Positions 10,501 to 24,960 are shown, counted from the stretch's first letter. The stretch is DNA of 64,000 nt from Diprion similis (GCF_021155765.1 NC_060112.1:11222001-11286000); one strand, 5' to 3'. The notes: a model not told the origin generated them from the letters alone. Program-made: numbers and translations.

Positions 10501-13500
10501 TTCATACTGTTTTGAGTCATTTCGAGCATGACGAAAGAAGATGAGGTGTAATCCTGCGCAGTCGCCCCTAAGAATCGTATGAAAATCTCAAAAATCAGTT
10601 TTCATCCTCATCACTCATGTAATTTTTGCTAAAAATTGAACAAAATATAACCGTCAAGTGCTAAAAATATGCAAAGTGAATTGGTAGCGATTCATTATAA
10701 TTCACTATAGTTAATTCGTATGGAGGCCAACCAAATATGGTCTGCGAAAGGCGTCCGCCGGAGAAGCACACCATGATTATTGTCTTTCCGCATGATTTCG
10801 AGTCCGATTTTGCGCCACCGAAGCAGCGAGTCACGCGGTGCGATTTTGAGTCACGGCTACGCCATGGCTTATCCGCGGTTCGAGGTTATCACGTCTATTT
10901 CCGTCCCTCTTTTCTGCGCGAAGGCAGAATGTTGAATAAATCTGAAGGCATTAAGAGCAGCCGCGGCCTTTGCTGCGTTTCGTATAACGCGTACCTACTG
11001 CGCTTCAAATACTTGCAGACATCTTGCCGTGGCGTAAAGCATACAGTTATATTCACGGTGATGAGACATGCGAGACATTCGCCCTCCAATATTGCTTGCA
11101 AGCTTAAATTTACGACGCAGAAAAGCGAACAGCCGAAAACATTTCCTGACTTCAATTGCACAGTTATCGCTATTTCATACCGTCTGCGAGAAGTCGAGTA
11201 TCTTTCAATATTACAGATGTTTAAAATACAAGAAGTTATTCAGGTCAGCTACGTATTATACGCGGCATTTGTATAATGAGTAAAGTTCACTGTTTATGGT
11301 TTTTGAATTAAAAAAAAAAAATACTATTTGCACTGAAACTGATATTACTTGGAAATTTTTATTCTATCTTCTCAATTCAGTTTGTTATATTTCTTGTTTT
11401 TGCGAGATTCTAAGAGAGAATAGAGACGCAAAAAAGAACCCGGTTGTTCAAAAATTAGTTGAAAAATGCTGTTTTGTAACTGCTTTGAACTTGATTCGTA
11501 TCCAAATATGAGAAGTTTTTTTTTTCAGCGTAAGACTGAGGGATGAAGAATAGATTGAATATAAATGAAACTCGGAGTTAATATTATCTTACATACAAGT
11601 TTATCAAAATTGTAGTCGAAATCGTTGTTTTATTCAAAAAGAAAATTAGAAAAAACAAATTACAGAAGAGAAATAGCAAGTTCTAACTTTAGGGAGAAAA
11701 GTTTTACCCGTTTTCTTTTTATGGCAACCTATACAACAGCAGATGTGATTATAAGTATAGATCGAAGACATCCTTTGCGTTATAGGTATATCCTATGAAA
11801 CTCGATTTAGTCATGCCGATCCTCAATCCGTGCGGGAATTGCTATTTCTGGCACTTCGAGATTGACTCGATTTGTATTTGGCGTAGGTTAGGGATAAGTT
11901 GAGTTTCAGATACATACATATACATTATAGGTATACGTATATTCCCGTCGAAAGTTAGTCACATACTATTTATACGCTAGCCTGCATGTCTAACTGAATC
12001 TAACTGAACAGATGGATTCTCGCGTGTTGTTCAAATTTGTGTGCAATGTATATAACACGTACGTGTAGAAACGTACACACTTAAGGATAAGGAACAAGTT
12101 TCAGCGCCTCTGATTTTCGCACTTCGTCATATTTATACTTACGGTTAATAAATATCTATTTATAATAAATGTCTAAGATATTTAGATTTTTATTTTAGTT
12201 CATCGGTGTATTTACGTCGTATTTTTATTTTATTTTGTACTCTCGGGATCTGTTCCAACAGAAGTTTTGATTATAAACAGATTGAACTGTGTGTTTCAGC
12301 ATCGTCAACGAAGGCGCAATTTCCTATTTTCTAACCTAAGGAACTAAACGCAAGCGAATTAGAAGCTGCAAAAAACTTCTAATTCGTTCAAAAATTAATT
12401 GCATGCTAACTTTTACGTAAGCATAAGTTTTGCTTTGCTTGATAAGAGTAAAAGATTCTTTCCACTTTGTATACACCTATGAAAAATATTCAAAGATTTT
12501 GTCAATGACGTAAAATGTTTTTCGAATATCTGTGATAAATATAAGAACGTGATTTTATTAGTAAAATCGAATTTAAGAAAAAAAAAGTATTCATGGATCT
12601 ACGTCTCAAGAAATTTTTCAATATAATCTCTTTTGAATGAACTGACATATTTCCTTTATAAAGAATTCTATCGTTATTGTAATAATTAAAATCTGAACGT
12701 CGATAAACTAAAATACGTCTGAAAAAAATCAAACACCCGACAAAATGACCAATTTTTTCCTGTCACAGGAAGGAATTCAAGATTTTCTCTTAAAACAATC
12801 CCATTGATTAATCAATGAGCAAACATGGTACAATTACTAATGCAAACTCTTTCCATTCAAGCCTGAATTAGAGCTTGAGCTTGAAAATACATAACTATAT
12901 TATAATTGCGTTTAAGTGGCGTATCTTACAGTACAAACTTGTAGTGATAAAATAAGCTCTGATGAAATTCCTTATCGGTTTGTCGGCGAGAATTCTGAGG
13001 AATTTCCCGCGAACCTTTCCTCATCTTGGAAATTCTCATTTCCGCGGACTAATTTTTCCCACTGAAACCGCGGGTTATCAGCTTCATTTAGCCATCTCAT
13101 TATCTAACCACATCATTGTCACAGTGAAGCTGACATTAAGGTTGACACGATCGAATCGTGAATTCTGAGACTGAACGTCAGATCTTGTTCAAATCGCTAT
13201 TCGCTGCAAAACTGCGGACGTGGAGAAAAGAAAATTCGAAAGGGATCGATCGGTTATGCAGAGTTTAATCGAATGGAAAGTACGTACACGATACCCCGAC
13301 ACGTACATGCGAAACGACGATAAAAACTATCGTAATATGTAGTTTTATTTTTATCGCGGAAGGTCTCTGCAGTATACAATACAGTTGTAAAAAGTATATG
13401 CGGCTGCACTGCTCGATATCACTATTTATATCGATCACTCGACTTACGTGTGAGCTGTCGAGATGCAGGGATCAGACCCAGGGTCGTTCACCCTGGAAGA

Positions 13501-16500
13501 TAATCACGTTATTCAACCGTTTCGAGCCCCACCAAAGTAAGATATTTGAGATGATTTAAAAATTGTAGATATCAATTTTTCAGTAGTTGCGAGAATGTCG
13601 AGCAACAAACAGTCGATAACGCAACGAACTCAGAACAATCGCAAAATCGATCTCGAATTTTGATTTTGGAAAAAAATTGCATGCACTTCTGGCTTTTGTT
13701 TATCCAAGTAAAACAAAAGAAAAACGGTTATTTTGTTAATTAGAATTTTTAAAAAAATCTACATTACATTTCAGTTCGCGGAGATAGAATAGCTAATAAT
13801 ATTTATACAGATTTCATTTTCAAGGAAATCAAAAAGGCATCAAAGGTAGCTTAGAAATAGTATGAAAATTTGTATGAAAAAAATTATTCAAACTTCAGCT
13901 GTAGTTTCGAACAATTTCGAAGACTATTTTTACGCTACGAATACGTATGCTACACATAATACTACATGCATGTATTTTTTCATCCCTCGTAAAGAGGAAT
14001 GAGATCATAAATAGAAATACTTAAGTCATGTCTCTTAACTGAGAGCTGTGGATAACGTTGCAGTGCTGAAGTATTCAACACAAATTACTCTTTTGTAGAA
14101 ACTGTGCTGCATAGTTGCCAGAACTTTGCTGGTTTGTTGCCAGAGCAGTCACAGTCCTAATTGGTTTAAGGAAAATAAATACGCGGTCTGTCATAAAATT
14201 GATTGCAAAAGCAGCGTAGTCTCGATTCTGGATGATTGTGTCATTCCACGCTGCTGTAGCATAGTGACTTTGTCTTCTGCGATTAGAGAGAATTAGTGCG
14301 CCTTTACTCGATCTAAGAGGGTAACACACAGCCTGCACAAACATCATTCATTTCGAGAACCGAGAAATAGTTACAGGTCTGATAAATGAGACATTTTTAT
14401 CGTAAAACCGATTTGAATACATTTGGCACGGCACGTAACGAAGTCGGAATTTCTAGTATAAGTGATTAATAGACAGTCCTAAAATATTTCCGTTCTTTAC
14501 CGTATCCAAAAAATATGGTTTTAGGTATATAACGAAAATTGGTTTTTTAAACAATTGTTGTAAGAATGCCGATTTTAGTAGAAATTCTATATATGTAAGA
14601 GGACTTTTTTCTCAGTGTATTATATAGATGAACTGGGTCAAGTTGGTGGTAAGAACTACGCATGATGATATTAATGATGAAATTAATTCATCTTGGATTT
14701 ACTGGGAAAAGTGAAGATAATCGATAATCTCTCTTTCTCTTTTTTCTCTCTTCCGTAACAGGATTAAGTTGGACGTGACGCCAACTGTTGGGAACAAATT
14801 TACCACGAGTGATGGACGCACTTTGAACTCATTACAGGTTCTGTTGATAACACGTTTGTCTCTATGGCTAGAACTAGTATTTTAGTCACGTGCTGTATTT
14901 CTGGCTCGCAATCACATTGCGTCGAATTCTGATTATTCTGATAGAAAAAGGACGATTTTGCTGATATTTTGCAGAAATAATCTCTGCTTTTAAACCTGCA
15001 GTGTGACAAACCTGTACAATATACAATATCCGCTTTCTTCTTTTAGATCACCGTAAAAAGATATAACGGCCGGAAGACTAATGGATTCTAATATTATTAC
15101 CATGACCAAGGTTGACCCAGAAAATCGGTTTGCCTTTTATTTTTTACAAATCTATTTTTACGTTAAAAATACGACTGGTCATCGCTTTACAGACCGAACA
15201 GATGGAAGTCTAGCATTGCCATACGCCGCGTGCTAAAATTAACTGCACAAAAACAAGCACGAAACGGTGTTATTATAAGAATAAGAAGAAAACAAAATGT
15301 ACGAAATGCGAAGTTGTCCTAATATGGTAACAGTGGAAGTCTGAAGGTTTTGGCTTCGTTCTTCCTCATTCTTCTATAACTTTGATCCACAATCGGAAAA
15401 GAAACCGTCATGTAAACATGAGACACATACTTGACTGTTACATTAACGCTACTGCAAAGTTTTTTTGAACACAGAGACAATTTTTTGAATACTCGTAATT
15501 TTACCGCGCTGACGGCGATTTTTTTTTTCTCACCGGCTTCCTCATTGCCAGACTGAAGCTTCGTAAGCGGTTTCATTTGCCCGGGGCTTTGAACGAGACG
15601 AGGAACCTTGCTGATCTCTTGAGAATCGCAACGCGTTCATCAAGGCAACCAAGATCAGTCCCATGAACTGTTTTAATAAAGAATAACCGAGGCAAATAAT
15701 AGACGTCCTGAAGGTAAATATTTTTGAGCGATAACCAGTTCTTGTGAACTGTAATGAAACGGCTCATCCTTGAAGAAGGCGAGAAGAACTTGGACGAATA
15801 AGATGCGACTTTACTCGGTCTCGAGAGCATCGCGATGCTACGTTAATAAATGTACGTTTGTCAATTACCGGGTAATCGCAATTCAACGCTTGTTGAATAT
15901 GTTAATCGCTGTTCATCAAAGGCTATACAGGCAATTACGACATCAAGCTTCATTCGGAGCCTCGTACTCTAGGATGTTCCATGGTGAATGCGCTTATAAC
16001 TTTGCCTACGTTTGTTCATTATTCTTACAGATTTCAGGCACATTCTTCATGACTCGGAACACATCTAATTTCCGTGAAAGAATAAGAAATCAAATTAATT
16101 TTTATTAACAAAATAGCTCTAAACACAAATAGAAGTCTATGTAGTTCCGTGAGCTTATCAAGTTGGAAAATCGGATGGTTTCGAGCTTAAAAGGAATCTC
16201 ATGCGACGTGAAAGTTGGAGGTGAAAGACTTGAAATTCCAAACATCACCTGAAAACCCCATTGCTCATAAAACCACAGACCGTGACAATTCAAGGAGCAG
16301 TTCCTCAATTCGTTTAAACATTAGCGGTCATCAACAGTGATGACCTTAGTGGTTACGCGAAAAAAGTAAAATATACTAAAAGCAGCGAAGGATTTGCCTG
16401 TTTTCGGTTGACGTACTTACCAACCCTCGAAATCCTTCCGCAAGTGGGAATCGAAGGCTCTGAAAGTTGCTTCACAAGATCCTTAACAACTCGTCAAAGT

Positions 16501-19500
16501 GTAACTGAGACTAATAATATATTTATTTACTATACTATAAGTAAACAATATTCGTGTCACGAATTTAAAGTCAGCAACCGCAGCAATCGATCTTGAAATT
16601 TTGTCACACTCTCTGTGTAAAGAGGAGGATGATGATCCGTTATTTTCTGAACAACGGTAGTATTTCGAAGCATGCTCTTCGTGCAAATGCTGTTCGAAGT
16701 GTGAACTGTTGATGTCCAATCAACTGGCGAAGAAAATTAGTGTCTATGGCTGCTCTCGGTACAGTATTTTGAGTATTTTTTCGTATTTGGTCACTGATTT
16801 TCACTCGATATTTCTAAAACGTTTTCATGAGTAGTACCACATCCACATCTTAACCGCATTCCAAGTTCATCGAGGGAGAAAAATTAAGTACCTCGGTTAT
16901 TGTCAGAACACTCGAGTATCCGAGAGGAGGAAGTAGGGACTTGGAATGCTTTTTCATTCCACTTCTTTGTACCGGTGAAGACAACAGATTTGGCACTTGT
17001 CGGTACTTTGAACGCTCTGCCAAAGGATACGGGCACGAGTGCCAGCAGCGTGATAGCGGCTACATTTCCCCCTTCGGTACACCATCGAGGAACAAAACCT
17101 TTCCTCATGTTCACTGCCCACGTGTTTGAGGCTATAATCCGAACTTCGCTGCGCTCAGGGACGAGAACTATTCACTTCACGTAACACTATATCAAATGGG
17201 GGCCGTTTTTGACGCGGGAATATACCGAAGTACGTTACTCGTGAATGCAGAGTGCGATTGTTCTGTCGATTATGAAGATGATGAGAAATATTAGGCTGAT
17301 GACACGTTTATGTCCTTTTTTTTATTCATATCCATACTTGTGTTGAGATAGAATTGCCATAGGGTAATGGTACAAACAGTGATCAGACTTTAGCTTCTTC
17401 ATCTTACTCCTGGAACTGATAGTTTGTTTTTGTTATATTCTAATTTTTGATTTAGACCAAATTTTTTTAATCATAATTCACAGGTTTTGGTTGAATTATT
17501 TAAAAGAGAGTTGTATGAACAGGGCATCCTATTTTAAATTCGAAAAGTTTAGTTGCTTTAGAGGGGGTTAGAAAAACGTATAATGGAAGCTTAATAGAAA
17601 CAGTGCGATGAAAGTCTTGAACTTGAAATTGATCGAAATGTCTTTCCTAAATCTGATTTTCATCTTTGAATTCTCAATGCTGAGTTGAATATGTTTACAG
17701 CTGATTTTCCCGATGTATTTAAAAGCCTGTGTAAGGTATTCAGATTACACGAACCCCCTCACAAAGCCCAGTTATTCACCCCATTGGGTTCAGCCGAGTC
17801 GGAAAAAAGTTGTGGGTCACTGCTAACGGTGCGTGAAGAAAACAAATAATTAACTTAAAGAAGAGTATTAATCGACCATGAAATTTCTATTCTTCTCAGC
17901 ATGACCTGAAAGAAAACTAGAAGAATATCACGGATGCTTTCTAATACTTCAGAACGTTAGTTTCCAGGCAAAACGGGCGTGTCAACGTGAGAAGTGTGAT
18001 CAGAAAATACGTCTTGTGATTTCGGCGGATCACATTATCTAGAGGGTTTCCATTCCAGTATATCAATCTATACATCCCCAAACATCAATGCCTACGTATC
18101 TCAAACGTAAAAAAAGGTTTAAAAGCCCCATTTTACACACAATTCCGCGGAAAAACTCTGGATTGTTTTTGTTCAGAATTGCATAGAATGAGGCTGTTAA
18201 GCCCTTTGTCGCGTAAAGATCCGTGGACTTTGATATTCGTCGAAATCAACCAGAGTATCCCCTTAAATATTGTTCCAGAGTTGATAAGAATTAAGTGATC
18301 TGACTGGATTTAAGTTGCCACCCATTTTAGGCCTTACGATAACATGGTTAACCGTCATTTCAAGCCCATTTACTCACTGGACTTGCGGTTTTTGTCTGAT
18401 CAGTTATCGAAAGCACTTTTACTGTTTCAGGGACTTCGCGTGGTGGTATTGACCCTTTGAACCAGTCAGGTCAAGGCAAGGCTTATGATTACGTCGGTAA
18501 TACTTTGACGCGCGCCTCATTTTTTACCGTATTTTTAACATCCTGTAGAAATTACTTTGTGGTCAAAGACAGACGTCTAGCAAAAATAATTTGACCGCTA
18601 TTTTTGATGATATCTTTCAGAGATTTGAGCCTTGGCAATGATGCCCGTTTTAAATGAGGTTATGGAATTTGGCGGAACAACGACGACAGCAATAAATAGT
18701 CAAAGGAATGTCTTAAAATCCTAACGATGCAGGCATCAGCGCTTCAACGCGTTGCACACTTGCAAAATTTCACACTCGAGCTTGAAACGAGTTACTAATA
18801 TAGTTTTCCTATATGCCAGTGCCTCTATACTATACTGTCGTCCAAGAACCACTACGATGAATGAAACCGAGGTTTAAAAACGTTATTTCAGTTTATTTTC
18901 TGACAAATTTTATAGTTGCGACTATTTTTTCTCCCACGATCAGCGTCAAGTCATAGATAAATAATGTAGTTGCGCCTGTGGCAGTGGATAGAGTAAAACT
19001 TTTACACAAGAATTGTCGTAGGTTACATGCCGTGTGGCAAACGATTGCTTTGTCAGTGTTGAATCGCGCATGAACCATGCAACGCGAGTTAAACGCTGTA
19101 CGTAGCTGAATAATTTAAGAAGCGAGATCGATAAGTGAAGACAAGTCGCTCCAAAGCGTTTTCTGGTTGATACATGGAAAGCGGAGAATTCGAGAAGGCT
19201 GACTTCATACGTTTACTATGGTCTTGAAGATCCAATTGAAAGGGTTTGAAAAGAAAATAAAAACATTTTGATTTTGATAAAAATTGGTAATTGAAGATTT
19301 GTTGCATTGCTAAACACGAATTTGAGGTCAAATGTGCAAAATTCGAAATGGTAAATCCAATATGGTGGATAAAAAGTTAATAAATATTCAGATTTTGGTA
19401 GAAATTAGTAGGCGGAAGAATAGTCTTCTGAACAAATAGAGCCATCGTGGAATAAAAACGAACAAAAGTCCTATTCAATAATTTTGAAGCTATTTGAAAC

Positions 19501-22490
19501 GAATCATCGATATCTAAACTTTTGTTTTTATTCACAGTATTATCTATTTTTGTAACTCAATGTACGACTGTCTCGTGATAGAATTAATAAGAAGTACCGA
19601 TTTTCGATCTCTTTTAATGGACCAAAAATATGTCTCGTATAATTAAACCCAAAACAGCAGGAAAATCTCATCTATAAATGACTATTCGTAGACTCAAATT
19701 TCGTATAGATACCAGAGCCAGACTTGAAACTGCTGGAGACAAGTAAAACAAATTTCTTGCCCGCGATCAATCCGGCTGTATACAGTGACTAATCCTCACG
19801 TGGCGTGGCCTAAAAGCCCCGAGAGTCCTGAAAGCCCTTGTTTCATATCCCACGGGACGTTGACTGAACGGACAAGAATCAGGGACATAAAGGGGTTGCT
19901 ATCGCCTGTATTCTGCAAGTGGATTTAGAGTGGGCGTGTATATAGTCGGCTTGCTACCCGGTACATATTCGAGCCTGACAACCGGGGTGGCTTCCCTGTC
20001 TTGCAGCGATTCGTAACTTGCTTAAATACCTCGAATCCGACACCTGATGTCAATTGGCCGGATTATCGGATCTGATTTAAGCTCCAAGCTCGTTATTCCT
20101 CCTACCTATAGCGGCTAAGATAGTTGGATGAGGGTGAAAAAGTAGAATAACTAGACAGTGCAGGGTATAATAGGAAAGCAAAGTACCTATGTAGTACAAA
20201 AATCGAAATTGGAAGGGTTGAAGTACAGAAAACCAAAAGATACGGCCGTCAGAATTAGCAAAAGTAGGTATACCACTTCTAACCAATTACTGTTTTGGCT
20301 TTCCATACTTCATTATTCCACATTTTGATGCTTCTATACTCTGAATTTTCACAATTACTACTTTTACCAATTATAGTAAACACGGATGAATTACAGCATA
20401 CAACGATTTCAAAAATTTTTTTGTAACTGGAACGTTGAAAATGATCAAAAACTCTAATATTCATGATTCGATTCTGATGTTTTTGGGTTCATTTTGCTCA
20501 CTGCCTGAATATTCACATTTTTAATGTAGAAAATATTCAACAAATCTCGCAATCTAGTGCAGTTACAGAGCGCAAATGTAATTGTTACCAGACGCATCTG
20601 TCGTGTCTTCATATTTACAACAATTTTTGTTTATCTACTTTGCCAAGGAATCTCTGTGTAAAAAATTTAGCGCAAAAACATTAAAATCTGTTAAAAACAC
20701 CTGCTTTTAATTTTCGCGGATTGATTTCTATTACACAGTAGATATATTGTTCAATTCGTGATTAGGATCACTGGCGACAACAACATTTCCCGAGTTGTTC
20801 TAAACGGTTTCTCATCTCTTTCTACTCTCTGATTCAAGCGTCGATTCAGTTTTGCGCAACTTGTGATAAATAACGTCGACTATAAATAGCGAAAAAAACA
20901 AGGCTGTGACGCTGATAGAATCATTGATCTAGCATCGTCAGAGTTGCGGGTAACTCCGTTCCGTGACGTGTATTGTGCAAATCGATATGTTTATATCGAG
21001 CAATATGCAGTGCATGGTTAACCCGTAGTACGTATTATCGTACACACGTTTCTATAAGTTGTAGGCTATATTTGTTCGCGTGTTAGTCCGCCGTGGCTCC
21101 CGATGAAATCAGTACGCTATACCTGAAGTAAACGACAAAGTTTTTATGATTTATAAACTAACGGATCGATCGAAACACGGCGGGAAAACTACGCGGAGCT
21201 TTTAGACACGAATTGGCAGCTATTCCAGGACAAAATGACAAATCGCGATGGATTATTGTGGGTATATTATGATGGTATAATATGGATAATGCGTGGTTGT
21301 AGCAAACATATTTTTAGCAAACTTACTGCGAAGCCCTCGCTGTGACTAATAGTTTCAAAAATAGTCTCGTGCTTCTGCGATACTGTATTCAGGCATAATA
21401 CATTTTAGGGTATAAAAACGTACACTTTTTTGGTTTTCTGTAAATCGAGTAATACAATTTTATTTTATGGAATATTTTTCTTTTAGACAATTGCAGTTTT
21501 TACTGATTTTCCGCACTTTTCGGATCGAAGAATGGTGGAAGAATTTGAAATGGCGTTTTAAAAAGGACAACAATTTGCTTACTTTGTCGCAATGTAACGG
21601 ACCGAGAATCAACAAAGATGAATATAGTGATTGAGACAGTTACAGATTCGACTGATGAAATGATCATTTTTGATCAATTGAAACGAACGGTTTCCATTCA
21701 TTGCTCATTCGCGAAAGAGAGTTTTACCCTCGCAGCCTTCATTTAATTATAATGCGAGTAATAAATGTTCAATCCTTTCGATTCTCGAACTAAAATTAAT
21801 TTCACGCACAATATAGAAAAGAACGGAAATGAATAATTCCAGAGTGAATAACTCTAAAAAATTTTATATTGATTTCGAAACAATAATATTTATTAGGACT
21901 TTGGTTTCCAGGCAATCGCTTCGAAATGCTTTCTTACTGGAAATTTCTCAACCTTTAAGCGATGTGAAACTTTCTAGAGTAAATTTTTTTCGAACATTTC
22001 TCAGCCTCACTTTGAAAAATCCATTCCTTATTTCTAATCTATGATTCCCCACAGCATCTGTACACGTAATACAAGCACTCATGAGTACTCCAATGGTGAA
22101 ATAAATCTTTGAAAATTGAAATAGACATATTGTCCCGTATCCCTTGAGATCCAGAAAATACGGGGGCGTAACCGGCGTTCGATAAATCGGCACGGGGAAC
22201 GAGTGTTTGCAGTATAACTGCATCGTTTACCCAACTTCCGGCACGGCCCGGATGTGCAACACCTAAGTAGGCATAGGAGCCGCCTAGCAGTGGGGTTCGC
22301 CCTACTAAATCTTGATGCCGCATTGCGGATTCCTACAAAGGTTGACACGATGGGGAGCCCCGCTACTGAATTATCTGTCCTTACCGAGGGGGCTTCCACT
22401 CACAGAGACACACGCGTGCATGGCTGCACGATATCTAAGCACCAAAGCACTGCAGTAGCCCGCAACATGTGTGGGCAGACATACGTATAC
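7571..22490. other. long non-coding interval without a supported gene
   Basis: About 15 kb of AT-rich DNA. Open frames exceeding 100 codons at 9639-9962, 10737-11276 and 15770-16108 lack start context, splice logic or protein-like composition. GC-richer patches near 8590-8800, 10140-10520, 16890-17180 and 22160-22490 may be non-coding exons or regulatory DNA. On the minus strand the patch near 8600 has a GTAAGT (complement of 8590-8595), which would suit a non-coding leader exon of the gene at 7071-7281. A short GA microsatellite lies at about 8784-8796 and a perfect hairpin at 12355-12386. Confidence 0.4.
12355..12386. repeat. perfect 11-bp inverted repeat with 10-nt loop
   Basis: CGAATTAGAAG at 12355-12365, an A-rich loop at 12366-12375, and its exact reverse complement CTTCTAATTCG at 12376-12386. 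It is too short for a microRNA precursor and could be the core of a decayed foldback element. Confidence 0.7.
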
Positions 22491-22492
22491 TA

Positions 22493-23114
22493 GGGCGTTT
22501 CAGGAAAAAATAATTTGCAATTTGCGACCATCGCACCCCCTCAGAGTTTGTTTTGGTTAAAAGACAGATTCTGTCAAAAGACGAGTGTTTTACGTTATAG
22601 GGCTGATCGGGCTCGGTAGATTTTTCAATTTTTTAGACATTGCTGAATTTATGGAGAATCGCTAATAAACATGTTTTTTTATTGCTTACATCAATCGTAA
22701 TATCAATTTAGGTCACAAATAAAACCCACACTTGTAATATTAGGTCTTCAGTTGATGTTTGAGAAGTGTGTCTGACGATTTTTTCATTATTAATTTAATC
22801 TCATGAAATAGTTATAATTTCATATAAACTTTTAATTTAAGAGAATGAGATTCCCGGTTGATATATTGTTGTGTTCCGGATCGTGATCTTCGGGTTGAAT
22901 ATAAATGACAGGAGAAAAATAATGATCGAAGTGCTACAACGTGTTTCTTCACAAATTCATAAAAATTTGAAACAAAAAGTGAAAAATCAAGTGCCCGCGA
23001 TCTTCCACAAACATAGAACGCTCATCTTTTGACAGAATCTTTCTTTTATGCTAAACAAACTTTTTAGCGGGCGCCAAGGTGAAAAATCGTAAATTATTTT
23101 TTTCCGAAACACCC
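22493..23114. mobile_element. non-autonomous TA-flanked inverted-repeat DNA transposon (MITE-like)
   Basis: The left end (GGGCGTTTCAGGAAAA, from 22493) is matched in reverse complement by the right end (GGGTGTTTCGGAAAA, read leftward from 23114). The two arms stay alignable for about 124 bp each (22493-22616 and about 22991-23114) and share an exact 15-base stretch, AGATTCTGTCAAAAG. Dinucleotide TA lies directly outside both ends (22491-22492 and 23115-23116), as expected for a TA target duplication of the Tc1/mariner (IS630) type. The 622-bp element has no open frame that could encode a transposase, so it is non-autonomous. Divergence between the arms indicates an old insertion. The superfamily is inferred only from TSD and end sequence. 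Confidence 0.7.
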
Positions 23115-24239
23115 TAATAAAGATAAATATATAAATTATGTACAGAAACATCCTCTAAAAACACATACGATTCACGAACTCGATATTGTGCATGATTAAA
23201 AAACTTTTATTTCCTTTTGTAATCGATCGAAATTCTGCTTCACGCCAAGTACAGGTGCAGCCTGAAAACGGAAACGTTTCTATGATTGTTTTTTGAAAAT
23301 TTTCAGAGTATTCAATATTTCTGACAAGTGAGCGCACTGCGTAATAATTTGTAATTGTAACAGTTAAAGAGGTTGGCCGTCCACTTGTGTTAGTGAGCGA
23401 ATGAAACCGCACCGGCTGCTTACACACCTGCGCCTATTCTTATTGATCTTTCGGTAGGTACGCTCTACTTTATGACCGCCGTGCTTACACAGACGCACAC
23501 GCAAAAAGAGCGGAATTACAAATCGATCGATGCTCAAGAATGTCCGATCTACAGCTCCGACCAATCGGGCTTAATTAACTTTCGATCTTTTCCTTCAATA
23601 CCCCGGAGTCACTGGGTATACTTTCTTCTTTCAATTTTTTTTTCCAGCCTGGTCTGGTCGACCCACCGAATCATTTATGCTATCTATTAAGTTCGGTTTC
23701 CTTCTCTCTTTTATTTCATCACCTTGATTCACAATTCGAATCGATCCACCTTGGAAATTTTTATGGCTACTAAGCATATTGAATCCTGCAGTGTAGTTAT
23801 CCAGAGGAAAATGTTCACGTTTCAGAGAAACGGATCAGTGACAAACGATGCTTATAAATAAAGATGAACAAGTTTCGCTGTGTATTTTTTACAAATAGAA
23901 AAGAAAATCGCGTAATACGTTTTTGGATCAATTAAAATGTTCAATTCAATTTATTTGACATAAATGACCAGAAATTATGTTGCCTCGTGTAGTTACAGGT
24001 ATAATAAAATTTCGAAACTGTTTGGTCAAATATTTCCGTTGAAAAAATAATGATAAAATTATTTGCAAAATGCTTAATAGACAAGTAAGTGTGAAAACGA
24101 AATTGTCATTTTAATGAGTACACAAAAAAAATATTATATCCGCACTGCAATTTTTTTTACTTCGTTGACTCCTTTCTTATCTTTCGATTTATACATCACG
24201 AGAGTTTCACTCGATACAAAAACGATTTAATTTCCATGT

Positions 24240-24960
24240 CAGCGCGTGTATAATCATTTATCGTTTATTGTAGGGTGTGCGAAAGAGAAAATAATGTTCG
24301 ACTGGTATCTGGCAGCAAGAATCGATCATCGAAGGAGCGTTTTGCGAGTCGAGAAAATGATCGACGCGAGACACGTGACACGGGGGTCGTGGCTGGCGAT
24401 ACGCCTTATCAGTCTTCGATCGAAGGGCTCTCCTAATAATCATCGGCCGAGCCACATGCGATTGAAAAGGAAGACGGGAGTCTCGCAATTAGGGTTTCAC
24501 GCCGGCGTGAGTTTAACTGCATGCAGCGTTTTCGGACCCACGAATACACGCACGCGAAGGTCTCCCTGTGTCTATATTATATAAATAATGAAAACGTCCC
24601 GGGGGGCCGGGAAAGGCGGGGAGGGTGTGGAGAGATATAAGGGAGGCCGCCGCTGATTCACTTGTTTGCGTTTTATTATCCGGGACCTGCCACTTCGCCC
24701 ATCCTCCGCCCCCGAAACCGAAACGGAGTCTCGATTTACGGACGAGCATCCCCGATGCAACTAATGCAAATTCCGCGTCAACCCCGAGTCTCAACCCGGA
24801 CTAGTGGTCGTAAAAAACTACCCCGCGAGTATTAATTTGCGGCCAATTAAGGCCGAGGTTAACGCCGCGGTCGAAACGTCCCGTATGGTTTTTACGAGCC
24901 AATGGATTCCGCGACTGAAACTATTTTATTTACGACCACCTGGGGTGAGGCAAATGTATA
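24240..24960. promoter_or_regulatory. candidate enhancer-like GC-richer block
   Basis: This block of about 700 bp stands out from its AT-rich surroundings and has no convincing coding frame. It holds an exact octamer ATGCAAAT (24764-24771, POU-type). It also holds a 9-bp motif GGTCGTAAA (24806-24814), repeated exactly in inverted orientation as TTTACGACC (24929-24937), similar to Caudal/Abd-B-type sites. Several ATTA/TAAT cores and an E-box CACCTG next to the second copy complete the set. The assignment rests on motif density only. Confidence 0.3.

Noticed and set aside
10737..11276. 179-aa plus-strand frame
   Set aside because: Composition is not protein-like (no domain, scattered Cys/Arg), there is no supporting splice or promoter signal, and the overlapping minus frame is equally open.
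13480..13530. tRNA-like TTTCGAGCCCC segment
   Set aside because: The flanking bases do not form a T-arm or acceptor stem, and no A-box lies at the right distance.
14075..14347. 90-aa minus-strand frame that at first suggested a transposon relic
   Set aside because: I could not identify any reverse transcriptase or transposase motif in it.
16884..17114. 76-aa minus-strand frame with an AF(K/Q)VPTS motif occurring twice
   Set aside because: Only two short copies; the overlapping plus frame is just as open, and no splice logic supports either.
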